Shown: positions 9,742-19,229, counted from the stretch's first letter. The stretch is 64,000 nucleotides of DNA from Lutibacter sp. A64 (GCF_022429565.1 NZ_CP092487.1:3056001-3120000); one strand, 5' to 3'. Notes: a model not told the origin generated them from the sequence alone. Numbers and translations are program-made.

Positions 9742-9950
9742 TATAATTTTTTAAAATTGTCTTTATAAATATAATTTCGATTTTATGTTTTTAAATTAGT
9801 ATCTGGCGGTTGAGCAGAGTCGAACCAATTATATGTAATAGTAGCTACTCAAGACTGTTATTTACGTATAGATAAGGTTTTAAATGTTATAAAAATAGAT
9901 TTCTGCTTGTGTAGAAATTACAGAATTGATAAAAATTAAACTTTTATAAA

Positions 9951-10937
9951 ATGAAAAAAATCGGCTTATTACTTGTAATTACTGCTTTATTTATTTCTTG
10001 TGGATCAGGTGAATCTAAAAAAACATTAAAAGAAGCAAATGGAAGAATTAATCACTTATTAGTGGTTATAAAAAATAGCGAATGGCAAGGTCAATTAGGT
10101 GACGAGCTTCGTAAAATTATTGCAGAACCAGTGTTGGGTTTACCACAACCAGAATCTCAGTTTGAAGTTACGCAAGTACCACCAGACAGTTTTTCTAGTA
10201 TGTTTAGAGCTACCAGAAATGTGTTAAATGTTGGTATTGGCGAAGAAACTGCTTTTACTGTAAGTAAAGATGTTTATGCAGCTCCTCAACAAATAATTAC
10301 CATTACCGGAAAAAATGAAGCAGAATTAATTGCTGAAATTCAAAAGAATAGTAAAAAAATTGTTGATATCTATAAAGCTGCGGATATTAAATCGGTTCAA
10401 AATAATATCTTAAAAAAGTTTTGGGATCCAACACAATCTCAAACGTTTACAAAACAAGGGTTTTCTCTTAAAATTCCTAGAAAATATAGAAAAGTTGAAG
10501 ATAACGGAGAATTTGTATGGTACCGCTACCATTTAAACGGAGATAATAGTATGGAATTAATTGCTTATACTGTTCCAATTACTTCTAAAGATGATGAAAA
10601 TGGAAACAATATTGTTGCCATACGTAATGCCTTCGGAAAAAAGAATATTCCAGGTCAAATTGAAGATTCTTATATGATGACTGAAGAAGCTTATTCTCCT
10701 CACATATTTGAAGTAGAAGTAGACGGAAAAAAAGCTTTTGAAACTCGTGGAAAATGGGAAGTTAAAAATGTATATATGGCAGGCCCGTTTTTAAGCTATA
10801 CCGTTATAGATAAACCAAATAACAGATTGGTTGTTGTTGAAGGACTAACATTTGCTCCTTCTATTAACAAACGCGATTATATGTTCGAATTAGAAGCTAT
10901 TTTAAAAACCTTAAAAATAGAAACTGTAGCTCCTTAA
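9951..10937 (+). CDS. DUF4837 family lipoprotein
   Basis: The 328-residue protein has a short signal and the lipobox FISC with Cys17. The segment ANGRINHLLVVIKNSEWQG and the following EPVLGLPQPE match the DUF4837 family, which occurs in Bacteroidota and has no established function. No enzymatic motif is visible. It stands alone, with about 209 bases before it and a repeat-containing gap after it. Confidence 0.8.
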   Translation: MKKIGLLLVITALFISCGSGESKKTLKEANGRINHLLVVIKNSEWQGQLGDELRKIIAEPVLGLPQPESQFEVTQVPPDSFSSMFRATRNVLNVGIGEETAFTVSKDVYAAPQQIITITGKNEAELIAEIQKNSKKIVDIYKAADIKSVQNNILKKFWDPTQSQTFTKQGFSLKIPRKYRKVEDNGEFVWYRYHLNGDNSMELIAYTVPITSKDDENGNNIVAIRNAFGKKNIPGQIEDSYMMTEEAYSPHIFEVEVDGKKAFETRGKWEVKNVYMAGPFLSYTVIDKPNNRLVVVEGLTFAPSINKRDYMFELEAILKTLKIETVAP

Positions 10938-11261
10938 TTTCAAATTTTATTTTTTCTTAGTGTCATGCTGATTTTGTTTCAACATTTCACTTCAATAAAT
11001 ATAATAGCTCTTAGTAAAGGCGGGCCTGAAACAATGCTGCTGGCAAGCTGGATTGTTCTGAGTAATTAATTTTGTATGATATAAAACATAGAATTTAATA
11101 AGTAAATTAATTGTGTATCTAAAATTTCATTTTACTATTTAACGTCATACTGAACTTGTTTCAGTATCTCACCCTCAGTAAAAGTGATGCAGAATAAATA
11201 AGCTAGCAAGTTTTTTTAGTTTACTAAATTTATAATTTTCATTAAACGTATGCTATTTAAA
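10938..11261. repeat. Intergenic region with two REP-like elements
   Basis: This 324-base gap has no gene. It holds two related sequences, at 10960-10990 and 11142-11173, both of the form GTCATnCTGA, then TTGTTTCA, then a TCAC end. A third copy and an inverted partner lie at 26374-26506. They look like degenerate dispersed intergenic repeats. The spacer between the copies has a GGCGGGCCTGAAACAATGC stretch, the only GC-rich part of the gap. Confidence 0.6.
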
Positions 11262-11612
11262 TTATTCCTTTTTAATTAAAAGGTAATAATCATTTTCTAA
11301 GGCAAGATATCCTTGGTTGTATATATAATAATAGGTGTTACCTGTTTTTGTAGTATAAATTGAAGTAAAAAAATTAAAATCGAAGTTACCATCTAATAAT
11401 TTAGTTCTGGTAACTTTTGTTTTTCCAGTAGTATTTAAATCGCAAAGTAGTTTGTAATTTTTTTTAAGCCTATTGTTTACATTTCTAATTAAATTTTTAC
11501 TTTCTTTATTTACTTTATTATTGAAAGAGTTTCTACAATAATCTGAACAAAACTTTTTATCAATGCGTCCTTTAAGCGGTTCGCCACATTCTAAGCATAA
11601 TTTTTTTTCCAT
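11262..11612 (-). CDS. Small putative zinc-ribbon protein
   Basis: The 116-residue protein begins MEKKLCLECGEPL and carries a second pair FCSDYC, giving a C-x2-C ... C-x3-C set that could bind one zinc ion. A KN-rich helical stretch follows, and the last 50 residues are predicted to be mostly beta. I do not recognise a named family; similar DUF2116-like ribbons occur in small nucleic-acid-associated proteins. It is divergent from ssb with a 206-base shared upstream region. Confidence 0.6.
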   Translation of the reverse strand: MEKKLCLECGEPLKGRIDKKFCSDYCRNSFNNKVNKESKNLIRNVNNRLKKNYKLLCDLNTTGKTKVTRTKLLDGNFDFNFFTSIYTTKTGNTYYYIYNQGYLALENDYYLLIKKE

Positions 11613-11774
11613 AGCTTGTATTTTTAATTAGAGTTTCTTTTTTGTCTAAAGTCTAAAGTCAATCACAACGAATATACTAAAAATTATCCGTTTACAAACG
11701 ACTACAACCATTTACATACGAAAGTAACTACATAACAACCGAATAAAATACCATTCATTTTAAATATTTGCACT

Positions 11775-11800
11775 GTTGAATTGACCGAATGATATTCAAC
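11775..11800 (+). promoter_or_regulatory. Inverted repeat in the ssb leader
   Basis: GTTGAAT at 11775-11781 and its exact complement ATTCAAC at 11794-11800 flank a 12-base centre, 18 bases before the ssb start codon. It could be an operator or an mRNA hairpin limiting translation. A TTTG at 11767-11770 just upstream may belong to a promoter. No regulator is assigned. Confidence 0.4.
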
Positions 11801-11818
11801 GTATAAAAACCTTATCTT

Positions 11819-12154
11819 ATGAGTACGTTAAGAAACAAAGTACAGTTAATTGGAAATTTAGGAAACAACCCAGAAATTATTACATTAGAATCTGGTAAAA
11901 AATTAGCAAAATTTTCAATTGCTACAAATGAAACTTACAAAAATGCGCAAGGCGAAAAAGTTACAAATACAGAATGGCATAATTTAGTTGCTTGGGGAAA
12001 GACAGCTGAAATTGTAGAAAAGTATTTAGAAAAAGGAAAAGAAATTGCTATTGAAGGTAAATTAACTTCTAGAACCTATGATGATAAAGACGGTAATAAA
12101 AGGTATATAACTGAAGTAGTGGTTACTGAGTTGTTATTGTTAGGTACAAAATAA
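11819..12154 (+). CDS. ssb: Single-stranded DNA-binding protein, short form
   Basis: The 111-residue protein is an SSB OB fold: NKVQLIGNLGNNPEI at the start, FSIATNETYKN, TEWHNLVAWGKTAEI and GKEIAIEGKLTSRTYDDKDG. It stops right after the OB fold and lacks the usual disordered linker and acidic DDDIPF-like tail that recruits partner proteins. It is therefore likely a secondary SSB and may not support SSB-partner contacts. Confidence 0.88.
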   Translation: MSTLRNKVQLIGNLGNNPEIITLESGKKLAKFSIATNETYKNAQGEKVTNTEWHNLVAWGKTAEIVEKYLEKGKEIAIEGKLTSRTYDDKDGNKRYITEVVVTELLLLGTK

Positions 12155-12192
12155 AAGTTTAAATTTTACTGAAATAGTTATCACTTTAAATA

Positions 12193-12230
12193 TATATGCT
12201 TTTTTAACATTAAAAAAGCATATATTAATT
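12193..12230 (+). terminator. AT-rich hairpin downstream of ssb
   Basis: TATATGCTTTTTTAA at 12193-12207 and its exact complement at 12210-12224 form a 15-bp stem with a minimal loop, about 40 bases after the ssb stop. The stem has only two G-C pairs, and there is no clean T run after it, so termination strength is uncertain. Confidence 0.5.
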
Positions 12231-12486
12231 TGGTAAAAAAACCTTCTAAAAAGCAAGAATCTGCCACTAAAAATTGTGAAATCTACTGCGGAATACTAAA
12301 AAAAATGCTTAAAAAATATAAATACGGTAATGTAAACGTGTTTTTTGTTTGAAAAAAACCAATCTTTTTGCAAAAAAAAAAGAACAATATAAAATTTAAA
12401 ATATTGTATATTAACATATTAAATCTAAATAATGCTTGTGTAGCCTATGCTAGGTGAAAAAAATAATAGTTTTAGCAATTCAATTA

Positions 12487-12516
12487 TTGCATAATTAAAA
12501 AAATTATGTAGTTTTG
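12487..12516 (+). promoter_or_regulatory. Bacteroidota-type promoter for the coiled-coil lipoprotein gene
   Basis: TTG at 12487-12489 and TAGTTTTG at 12509-12516 (fits TAnnTTTG) are separated by 19 bases, the expected form for the Bacteroidota primary sigma factor. It leaves a leader of about 65 bases before the ATG at 12589. The rest of the 12155-12588 gap shows only the ssb hairpin and AT-rich sequence. Confidence 0.65.
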
Positions 12517-12588
12517 TTAACTAATTGTAATAACACAAGTTTATTAACCTATTTAAATTTTAAAGAATATTAATTAAAAAGTTACAAA

Positions 12589-15396
12589 ATGAAAAATTTA
12601 AAAAAATTGTCGGTAGTATTATTTGCTACTTTACTAAGTTTAAACTTCACATCATGTATTGATGACGGAGTTTCTGACGCTGTAGACCAAGTATACTTGG
12701 CGCAAGCAGAGTATTTAAAAGCACAAGCTGCTTTACAAGAAGCGATGGCTGAAGCGGAATTAGCCGAAGCTACAAAAACTGAAGCTGAAGCTCAGTACCA
12801 ATTAGCATTGGCAGAAGTTCAATTAGCGATGGCTAGAGAAACTGATGCTAATACTGCACAAATTGAAGCAGGAACTGCTAATATTCTTGCTGCTGCTGAA
12901 TATTTAGCTGCAACAAATGCTATGACTTTACTTGAAAAACAAGCTGAATTAGATATATATTTAGTTGAGTTAGAAGAAGATCTTGAAATAGCAAAATCTT
13001 CATTAGCTGTTAAAATGGTAGAGTTAGCTGAAGCTATTGCTGATACTAAAAATGATTTAGTAAGAGGTTTATACGGAACTTATAGCCAAAAAATGAGCGC
13101 TGCTAGTTCTTTATACAACCAAAAAATTACTAAATTAAACCAAATTGCTAAACAAGAATTATTTTTAGTTACTGGAGATGATGTTTCTATGGCATTTGCT
13201 AAACAACAACTTGTTGATGCATTAGCAATGTTAAACGCTGATTTAGCTACTGCAAATGCAGAAATTGCTCGTTTACAAGCTTTAACTCCTAGTACTGCAC
13301 AAATGGATGTTACTGCTCTTGAAGCTGACATTGCTACAGTAGAAGCAAAAAAAGATTCTTTAGGAATTGTTTTAGGTGAAAAAGAAAATGACGTAACTGT
13401 TGCTAAAGCTGCTTGGGAAGATGCAACTAGCGATTATGCAGAAATTAATTCTAAACAAGCTGAAATTAAAGCTGTTTCTGATGTAATTGAAGCTCACGAA
13501 GCTGATATGAAAGCAGATACATTAGCTATTGCTGCTGCTCAAAATATTATTGATGTTGAAATTCCTGCTCTTGAAGCTGCTATTTTAACTGCAGAAGCTG
13601 ATGCTGCTGCTGATGTTGCTGCTGCTGAGGCTGCTGTAACTGCTGCTGAAGGTGATGTTGCTACTGCTGAGGCATTAGTAGTTACTACTAAAGCTGACCG
13701 TGTTGCTAAATTAGCTATTCTTGACGATGCAAATACAGCTTTAACTACTGCTGATGGTGTGTTGACTGATGCTAATGCTGCTAAACAAGTTGTTGAAGAT
13801 GATATTGCTGATTTAAACCTTAACTACAGACAAGCTGTAAATGCTTATACTCTTAAATTAGAAGAAGAAGATGGTTTAATTGCTACACAAGCTACTGCTA
13901 TTGGTGATCAAGCTGATGCACAAGCTGCATATGATGCTGCTAAAGCTCTTTATGATGCAAATCCAACTGGAAAAACTGCAACAGACGGTACTGATCTAGC
14001 TGCTAATCCTTGGCCATTTGAAGTTGATGCTATTGGTAACCATGACGATGCTATTTCAACTACATATCTTGAAGTTCTTACTTGGGAAGAAACTTCTGCA
14101 GGTTCTGGAAGATTTATTCCTGCAACTTGGAGTGCAGTAGGTATTGCTGAACTACCTACAGTAGTTGCTCCTGAAGAAGCTATTGATTACAATGCTAGAA
14201 CTTGGAGTGGAGCTGAAGGTATATCTGCAGCTAACAGTGTAAATACAAATTTAACTTATTACTTAGAAGTTGAAGCTGATGATGTTGATGTAATTACAAC
14301 TGCTCTTAATTTAAATTCAGCTACTGTTGAATTAGATGCTGCAAATGATGATTTAGATGCAGCAAATGATGCTGTAGACTCTTATACTACTGAAGTTGCT
14401 GAATTAGAAGCAGATTACCTTTACAAACAATCTTTATTTGAAGATGCTAGTGTTGAATTAGATGCTGCACAAGCTGTAGTTGATGCTGCACAAGATGATG
14501 TTGATGCTGCACAAGATGATGTTGATGCTGCACAAGCTGATTTTGACGCTGCTGTTGTTGCTAAAAATGAAGCTATTGCTGCTTTAGGAACTGAAACTAC
14601 TGCTCCTACTTCAGAAAGTGATTCTGCTATTGATCCAGAAGAATCTGCTTATGATGCTTTATATAACAGACAATTAGAACTTTTAATTGCTGAAGATGAA
14701 GCGGAAACTGCTGTTGAAGATGCTGAACAAGCTCTTGAAGATAAAGGATCTGTTGCGTCTTGGGAAGCTTATATTGATACTAAATGGGAAGAAATTGCAG
14801 AAGTTGCTGATTTATTACCAAGCCACGAAGCTGCTTTAGCTCATTTAGAAGAAGAATTAGCTGCTTTAACATTATCATTTGATTTAGACGAATTATTATT
14901 CGATCCTCAAGACCATACATTTACTTATGAAGTTGATGATGTAAATATTGGTGATGACTTAGGATATATTCCTTTATTAGCTGATTACTTAAATGCTATT
15001 ACTGCTAGAAATGCTGTAGATGCTTTAATGGATGCTTGTGATAGTGAAAAAGCATTAATTGAAAACACTATTGAACACATTAAATTATACTTAATCCCAA
15101 CTGGTTCTGATGAAGTTTCAGAAGATAATGTTGCTGATTTCGAAGAGTGGGTTGCTACTGCAATTGAAGCTCAAGAAGATATAATCAATGGTGACGGTTC
15201 AAGTGACGGTCTTATCAAAGATATCGAACAAGCAGAAGTAGATATTGATTTAGCTGATTATGACCAAGATGCTGCTGAACTTACTTTAGCAGAATACGAA
15301 AGAGAGTTAACTGTAATTGAAGCTAAACTTGACGTTCTTGAAACTTCAGCTGCTGCTATCTTAGTACGTATTGAAGCATTATTAGCTACAGAATAA
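12589..15396 (+). CDS. Large Ala-rich coiled-coil lipoprotein
   Basis: The 935-residue protein has a signal peptide with the lipobox FTSC (Cys23). Almost all the rest is Ala/Glu/Asp/Leu-rich helix with long coiled-coil stretches at about 30-140, 215-440 and 570-680. A less repetitive segment with Trp, Pro and Gly lies at about 465-560. Around residues 625-650 there are near-perfect heptads of the AQDDVDA type. It is very acidic. I do not recognise a family. A lipid-anchored long rod spanning or protruding from the envelope is the simplest reading. It has its own promoter and a strong terminator, and the next gene encodes an outer-membrane barrel. Confidence 0.75.
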   Translation: MKNLKKLSVVLFATLLSLNFTSCIDDGVSDAVDQVYLAQAEYLKAQAALQEAMAEAELAEATKTEAEAQYQLALAEVQLAMARETDANTAQIEAGTANILAAAEYLAATNAMTLLEKQAELDIYLVELEEDLEIAKSSLAVKMVELAEAIADTKNDLVRGLYGTYSQKMSAASSLYNQKITKLNQIAKQELFLVTGDDVSMAFAKQQLVDALAMLNADLATANAEIARLQALTPSTAQMDVTALEADIATVEAKKDSLGIVLGEKENDVTVAKAAWEDATSDYAEINSKQAEIKAVSDVIEAHEADMKADTLAIAAAQNIIDVEIPALEAAILTAEADAAADVAAAEAAVTAAEGDVATAEALVVTTKADRVAKLAILDDANTALTTADGVLTDANAAKQVVEDDIADLNLNYRQAVNAYTLKLEEEDGLIATQATAIGDQADAQAAYDAAKALYDANPTGKTATDGTDLAANPWPFEVDAIGNHDDAISTTYLEVLTWEETSAGSGRFIPATWSAVGIAELPTVVAPEEAIDYNARTWSGAEGISAANSVNTNLTYYLEVEADDVDVITTALNLNSATVELDAANDDLDAANDAVDSYTTEVAELEADYLYKQSLFEDASVELDAAQAVVDAAQDDVDAAQDDVDAAQADFDAAVVAKNEAIAALGTETTAPTSESDSAIDPEESAYDALYNRQLELLIAEDEAETAVEDAEQALEDKGSVASWEAYIDTKWEEIAEVADLLPSHEAALAHLEEELAALTLSFDLDELLFDPQDHTFTYEVDDVNIGDDLGYIPLLADYLNAITARNAVDALMDACDSEKALIENTIEHIKLYLIPTGSDEVSEDNVADFEEWVATAIEAQEDIINGDGSSDGLIKDIEQAEVDIDLADYDQDAAELTLAEYERELTVIEAKLDVLETSAAAILVRIEALLATE
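14460..14550 (+). repeat. 21-bp tandem repeat encoding heptads
   Basis: A 21-base unit close to GATGATGTTGATGCTGCAC plus AA is repeated about four times in a row, with two copies essentially identical. Each unit encodes one heptad (AQDDVDA). A related, more diverged pair (LDAANDD) lies near 14335-14380. It suggests growth of the coiled coil by heptad duplication. Confidence 0.7.
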
Positions 15397-15420
15397 AGTT
15401 TTTTTAAGAATTATTTGAAA

Positions 15421-15444
15421 CTGGAGAGTTCGCTCTCCAGTTTT
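15421..15444 (+). terminator. Intrinsic terminator with TTCG loop
   Basis: CTGGAGAG, loop TTCG, CTCTCCAG, then TTTT: a perfect 8-bp GC-rich stem 25 bases after the coiled-coil lipoprotein gene. It separates that gene from the barrel gene only 40 bases downstream, so the barrel is either expressed by read-through or from a promoter inside that short gap. Confidence 0.85.
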
Positions 15445-15484
15445 ATAAAACTAAATTAGTCGAATCTTAAAGAACTTTAATAAT

Positions 15485-16354
15485 ATGAAAAACAAAATAA
15501 TTTTAAGCATCTTACTAGCAACGTTTACCGTTGTAGGTATGAGTGCTCAAGATAAAGATTCACACAAAAAAGGAGATAAAAAAGAGTGTAAAGAATGTAA
15601 CGACACTCCTAGGTTTGCTCCTCAAAAAGGAGATTTTACCGCTCAAATGTTATTTGGACAAGGAAATTTTGCAAATTATACGTTGTATGTTCCTAGCTCA
15701 TCTGCTTCTAATCCATCATCAAGTAGTGCTTCTACTATATATAGTAGTCCACTTTATGTAGGTGAGGTTAGTGCTAATGATAACAGTATCACCAATATGA
15801 CTGGTGCTGAATTCAGATATTATGTGAGTAATAAAATAGCATTAAAAGCTAGTGGAGCTCTTATTTTAAGAAACACTCCTTATCAAGTAAACACTCCAGG
15901 TGTTTTTGATACTGCTAACAATGTTTGGATTATTCCTGAGTATGGTTCTGTTGATGCAACTGAACAAACTCAAGCGCAATTCTCTATTGGTGCTGAATTT
16001 TTATTAAAAACTAAAAATGAGAGATTATTCCCTTATGTAGGGGTAAACTTACCATTTGATTATGCAAGAGGGTCTGTGTTTACACCTGCTCATATTGATG
16101 CACTTGGTAATGTTACTATTCCTGATACTGGATCTCGTCATTATGAAGTAGTTGCATATAGTGCACAAGCTATTGCTGGTGTAGATTACTATATTGCTAA
16201 AGGTTTATTCCTTGGTTTTGAAATTAAACCAATATCTTATACTTACGCTACAAGCGTTAAGTCTCCTGCTCCTGAACTAAGTAATTTAGAAGTAGAAAAT
16301 AGTACATTTTCAATGTTTGCCCAATATAACTTTAAAGTTGGGTTTAAATTTTAA
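15485..16354 (+). CDS. Outer-membrane beta-barrel protein
   Basis: The 289-residue protein has a signal peptide ending in GMSAQ. A short charged segment with two cysteines (KKECKECND) follows, then alternating hydrophobic/aromatic strands and a terminal strand FSMFAQYNFKVGFKF ending in Phe, the classic outer-membrane barrel ending. A Ser-rich loop lies at about 75-90. I infer an outer-membrane protein of the PorT/OmpW-like size class. Its position suggests it works with the upstream coiled-coil lipoprotein. Confidence 0.7.
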   Translation: MKNKIILSILLATFTVVGMSAQDKDSHKKGDKKECKECNDTPRFAPQKGDFTAQMLFGQGNFANYTLYVPSSSASNPSSSSASTIYSSPLYVGEVSANDNSITNMTGAEFRYYVSNKIALKASGALILRNTPYQVNTPGVFDTANNVWIIPEYGSVDATEQTQAQFSIGAEFLLKTKNERLFPYVGVNLPFDYARGSVFTPAHIDALGNVTIPDTGSRHYEVVAYSAQAIAGVDYYIAKGLFLGFEIKPISYTYATSVKSPAPELSNLEVENSTFSMFAQYNFKVGFKF

Positions 16355-16383
16355 CTTGTGGGATATTACTATATTACGAAAAA

Positions 16384-16410
16384 GGCTACCAATTTGGTAG
16401 CCTTTTTTTT
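16384..16410. terminator. Bidirectional terminator between convergent genes
   Basis: GGCTACC, loop AATTT, GGTAGCC, followed by eight T on the plus strand and preceded by five A (a T run for minus transcripts). It lies between the barrel gene and the convergent dehydrogenase gene. Confidence 0.88.
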
Positions 16411-16472
16411 GCTTAATGTTTTATGAATATTAATACTATGTTTTAACTTAATTAAGTTCTTTCCTAGTTAAA

Positions 16473-17414
16473 TTATTTAATAAATAGTTCTTTTATCTTA
16501 TTTACTATTGTTTGAGCTAGTTTTACTTTAGATTCAACTGTCCAACCTGCAATATGTGGAGTTAATAATACATTTTCTGAATTTATTAAATAATTAAAAG
16601 CCTCTGGTAGGTTTTCATTTTCAAATAAATTTTCAAAAGATAATTTTTCATATTCAAGTACATCTAAACAGGCACCTAATACTTTTTTATGAATTAGTGC
16701 TTCAACTAAATCATCTGTTACTACGGCAGATCCTCTAGCGGTATTTATAAGGTAAAAAGGCTTTTTAAATGCGTTTATAAAGTCAGAATTCACCATTTTA
16801 TGTGATAGGGTGTTAAATGGAGTATGTAAGCTTAAAACGTCAGCTTTTGCTTGTACTTCATCTAAACTTACTTGTTTACAGTTTTCATCTCCAACATTAG
16901 CTTTAATATCATAACAAATAACTTCTACATCAAAACCATTTAATTTTTTAGCAAAAGCTTTTCCCATATTACCGTAACCAATAATTCCAACAGTTTTACC
17001 TTCTAATTCAATACCTCTGTTGTTTTCTCGCAACCATTTTCCATTTCTAATTTCAAGATCTGCTTTTTTTAAATTATTAAACAATGCTAATAACATGCCT
17101 AAAGCTTGTTCTCCAACAGCATTTCTATTACCCTCAGGGGCCGAAATTAAATGAATTCCTTTTTTTTGAGCGTAGTTAACATCTATACTCTCTAATCCCG
17201 CACCAACTCTAGCAATAAACTTTAAATTAGTTGCTGCATCTATAAACGTTTTATCAATTTTAAACCTACTTCTAATTACAATGCCATCGTAATTAGAAAT
17301 AATACCTTCAACTTCAGATTTGGATGCTGTATAATTTTCAATATTATCGAAACCTAAATCGTTTAGTTGATTAATTAATAACGGATGATTAGTATCTAAA
17401 TGAAGAATTTTCAT
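16473..17414 (-). CDS. D-2-hydroxyacid dehydrogenase (phosphoglycerate dehydrogenase-like)
   Basis: The 313-residue protein has the NAD-binding motif GIIGYGNMG at 143-151 and the catalytic set Arg227 in NTARG, Glu near 254 and His287 in LTPHIAGWT. It has no C-terminal ACT domain, so it is the short form. It could be SerA (3-phosphoglycerate to 3-phosphohydroxypyruvate, serine synthesis) or a glyoxylate/hydroxypyruvate reductase; the sequence alone does not decide. It follows panB by two bases, so the two form an operon. Confidence 0.87.
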   Translation of the reverse strand: MKILHLDTNHPLLINQLNDLGFDNIENYTASKSEVEGIISNYDGIVIRSRFKIDKTFIDAATNLKFIARVGAGLESIDVNYAQKKGIHLISAPEGNRNAVGEQALGMLLALFNNLKKADLEIRNGKWLRENNRGIELEGKTVGIIGYGNMGKAFAKKLNGFDVEVICYDIKANVGDENCKQVSLDEVQAKADVLSLHTPFNTLSHKMVNSDFINAFKKPFYLINTARGSAVVTDDLVEALIHKKVLGACLDVLEYEKLSFENLFENENLPEAFNYLINSENVLLTPHIAGWTVESKVKLAQTIVNKIKELFIK

Positions 17415-17416
17415 AA

Positions 17417-18235
17417 TTAATACTGTTCTTTATCGTTTGGAAAGTCTTTACTTTTAACATCTGAAATATAGCTTTGGAAAGCTCCAGTCATTTCATCATA
17501 AAGATCTAAATATCTTCGTAAAAATCTTGGATGGAATTCTTGAGTCATTCCTAACATATCGTGTGTAACTAAAACTTGTCCGTCTACACCGTTACCAGCG
17601 CCAATTCCAATAACAGGAATTGAAATACTTTCTGCAACTTGTTTTGCTAGTTTAGCAGGTATTTTTTCAAGAACCAAGGCAAAACAACCGAGTTCTTCAA
17701 GTAATTTTGCATCAGATAAGAGTTTTTTAGCCTCTTCTTCTTCTTTAGCTCTAACGGTAAAGGTTCCAAATTTATAAATAGATTGCGGCGTTAAACCTAA
17801 ATGACCCATAACAGGGATACCAGCGGTTAAAATTCTTGAAATTGATTCAGCAATTTCACTACCTCCTTCTAGTTTTACAGAGTGTCCACCAGATTCTTTC
17901 ATAATTCTAATAGCAGAATCTAAGGCGCTTTTAGAATTTCCTTGGTAACTACCAAAAGGTAAATCTACAACAACAAGAGAACGATTTGTAGCTCTAACAA
18001 CCGAACTTGCGTGGTAAATCATTTGATCTAAAGTAATAGGCAAGGTTGTTTCATGTCCAGCCATAACATTAGAAGCAGAATCACCAACTAAAATAATATC
18101 AATACCCGCACTATCAACAATTTTTGCCATTGTATAATCATATGCGGTTAACATGGCAATTTTCTCGCCATTCTTTTTCATATCAGTTAATGATTTTGTT
18201 GTAATCTTTTTGTAACTTTTTTTTGCAGTTGACAT
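17417..18235 (-). CDS. panB: 3-methyl-2-oxobutanoate hydroxymethyltransferase
   Basis: The 272-residue protein is a typical Pan[20 protein letters not shown] near the start, VGDSASNV (metal-binding Asp), [10 protein letters not shown] and [16 protein letters not shown]. It transfers a hydroxymethyl group from 5,10-methylene-THF to 2-oxoisovalerate, giving ketopantoate for CoA synthesis. No panC is in the window. Confidence 0.95.
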   Translation of the reverse strand: MSTAKKSYKKITTKSLTDMKKNGEKIAMLTAYDYTMAKIVDSAGIDIILVGDSASNVMAGHETTLPITLDQMIYHASSVVRATNRSLVVVDLPFGSYQGNSKSALDSAIRIMKESGGHSVKLEGGSEIAESISRILTAGIPVMGHLGLTPQSIYKFGTFTVRAKEEEEAKKLLSDAKLLEELGCFALVLEKIPAKLAKQVAESISIPVIGIGAGNGVDGQVLVTHDMLGMTQEFHPRFLRRYLDLYDEMTGAFQSYISDVKSKDFPNDKEQY

Positions 18236-18384
18236 TTTATGTTGGTTTTATAACTAAAAGGTAAAAGTAATGAAAATTAAGATTATTATTAATATGATTT
18301 GTTAGGAGTATTTATAAAAATTAATTAAAAAAATAGCTTGTAATTGATTAATAATAGGATTTTTAATAAAAATAAACCTAAAAG

Positions 18385-18415
18385 TTTGAAAGTAATAAGA
18401 TTAAAATTATTTTTA
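18385..18415 (+). promoter_or_regulatory. Candidate promoter of the short histidine kinase gene
   Basis: TTTG at 18385-18388, a 19-base spacer and TATTTTTA at 18408-18415 (one mismatch to TAnnTTTG) stand just upstream of the TTG start at 18432, implying a very short leader. Confidence 0.5.
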
Positions 18416-18431
18416 CACAAAATAACTTGAT

Positions 18432-19229
18432 TTGAAGAAGCCCCAAAAAGATTCAAAAGAATATATAAGTGAACTAGAAGATAAAATTATTGACTTAAGC
18501 TTACAATTAAAAACGCAAAACAATTTATTAGAATTAATCGAAATTAAAAATAATAAGTTAATTTCTAAGCTTACACATAATTTAAAAAACCCAATTGGTA
18601 CAGCCTTTTCTTTTTCTGAAATGATGCTAGTAGATAGTGATAAATATACTCCTGAAAAATTAGAAAAACATTTACAAATTGTTAAAGATTCTTCTCAATA
18701 TGCAATAAGCTTATTAAATAAGTTTGCTAATTTTCAAAGAATTAGTACGTTAAATTGTAATTATAATTTTGAATTAATTAACTATATAGAGCTACTAACA
18801 AAAATTATAGAAAATTTTAACAAGCAGGCAGAAAGTAATTGTTCTATTTTAATAAATACCATACCTAAAGAAATTTTTGAATTAAATATTGATGCTGAAA
18901 AAATTACGTTAGTACTAAAACAAATTATAGAAAATGCAATGCGATTTTCTTCTGAATATTCTATAATTATAGTTGATATAAAAAACAATAATAATTATAT
19001 AGAAACTACTATAACCGATACAGGTATTGGTATTTCTGAAAATGATTTAAAAGATGTTTTTAACGATTTTTTTGTTGTTAATACATATGATTCTTATAAG
19101 AAAAAATGTATTGGATTAGGACTTTCTATGGCGCAAAAAATAATACAAAAACACAAAGGTATTATTTCAATAAATAGCATTTTAGGTAAAGGTACTACAG
19201 TAAAAATTTCATTACCAATCCATAAATAG
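18432..19229 (+). CDS. Soluble sensor histidine kinase without sensor domain
   Basis: The 265-residue protein starts with TTG. It begins with a coiled coil (about 8-40), then a HisKA-like helix with the phospho-acceptor His in THNLKNPIG, an N box QIIENAMRF, DTGIGIS and GLGLSMAQKI of the HATPase domain. There is no membrane segment and no PAS or GAF domain, so its input must come from a partner protein. The multi-PAS hybrid kinase 97 bases downstream is a candidate partner. Confidence 0.85.
   Translation: MKKPQKDSKEYISELEDKIIDLSLQLKTQNNLLELIEIKNNKLISKLTHNLKNPIGTAFSFSEMMLVDSDKYTPEKLEKHLQIVKDSSQYAISLLNKFANFQRISTLNCNYNFELINYIELLTKIIENFNKQAESNCSILINTIPKEIFELNIDAEKITLVLKQIIENAMRFSSEYSIIIVDIKNNNNYIETTITDTGIGISENDLKDVFNDFFVVNTYDSYKKKCIGLGLSMAQKIIQKHKGIISINSILGKGTTVKISLPIHK

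Noticed and set aside
9800-9850. A tRNA-like GGTTGAGCAGAGTCGAACC stretch
   Set aside because: The T-arm-like GTCGAACC is not followed by an acceptor stem or preceded by anticodon and D arms that pair; it looks like a dispersed intergenic repeat.
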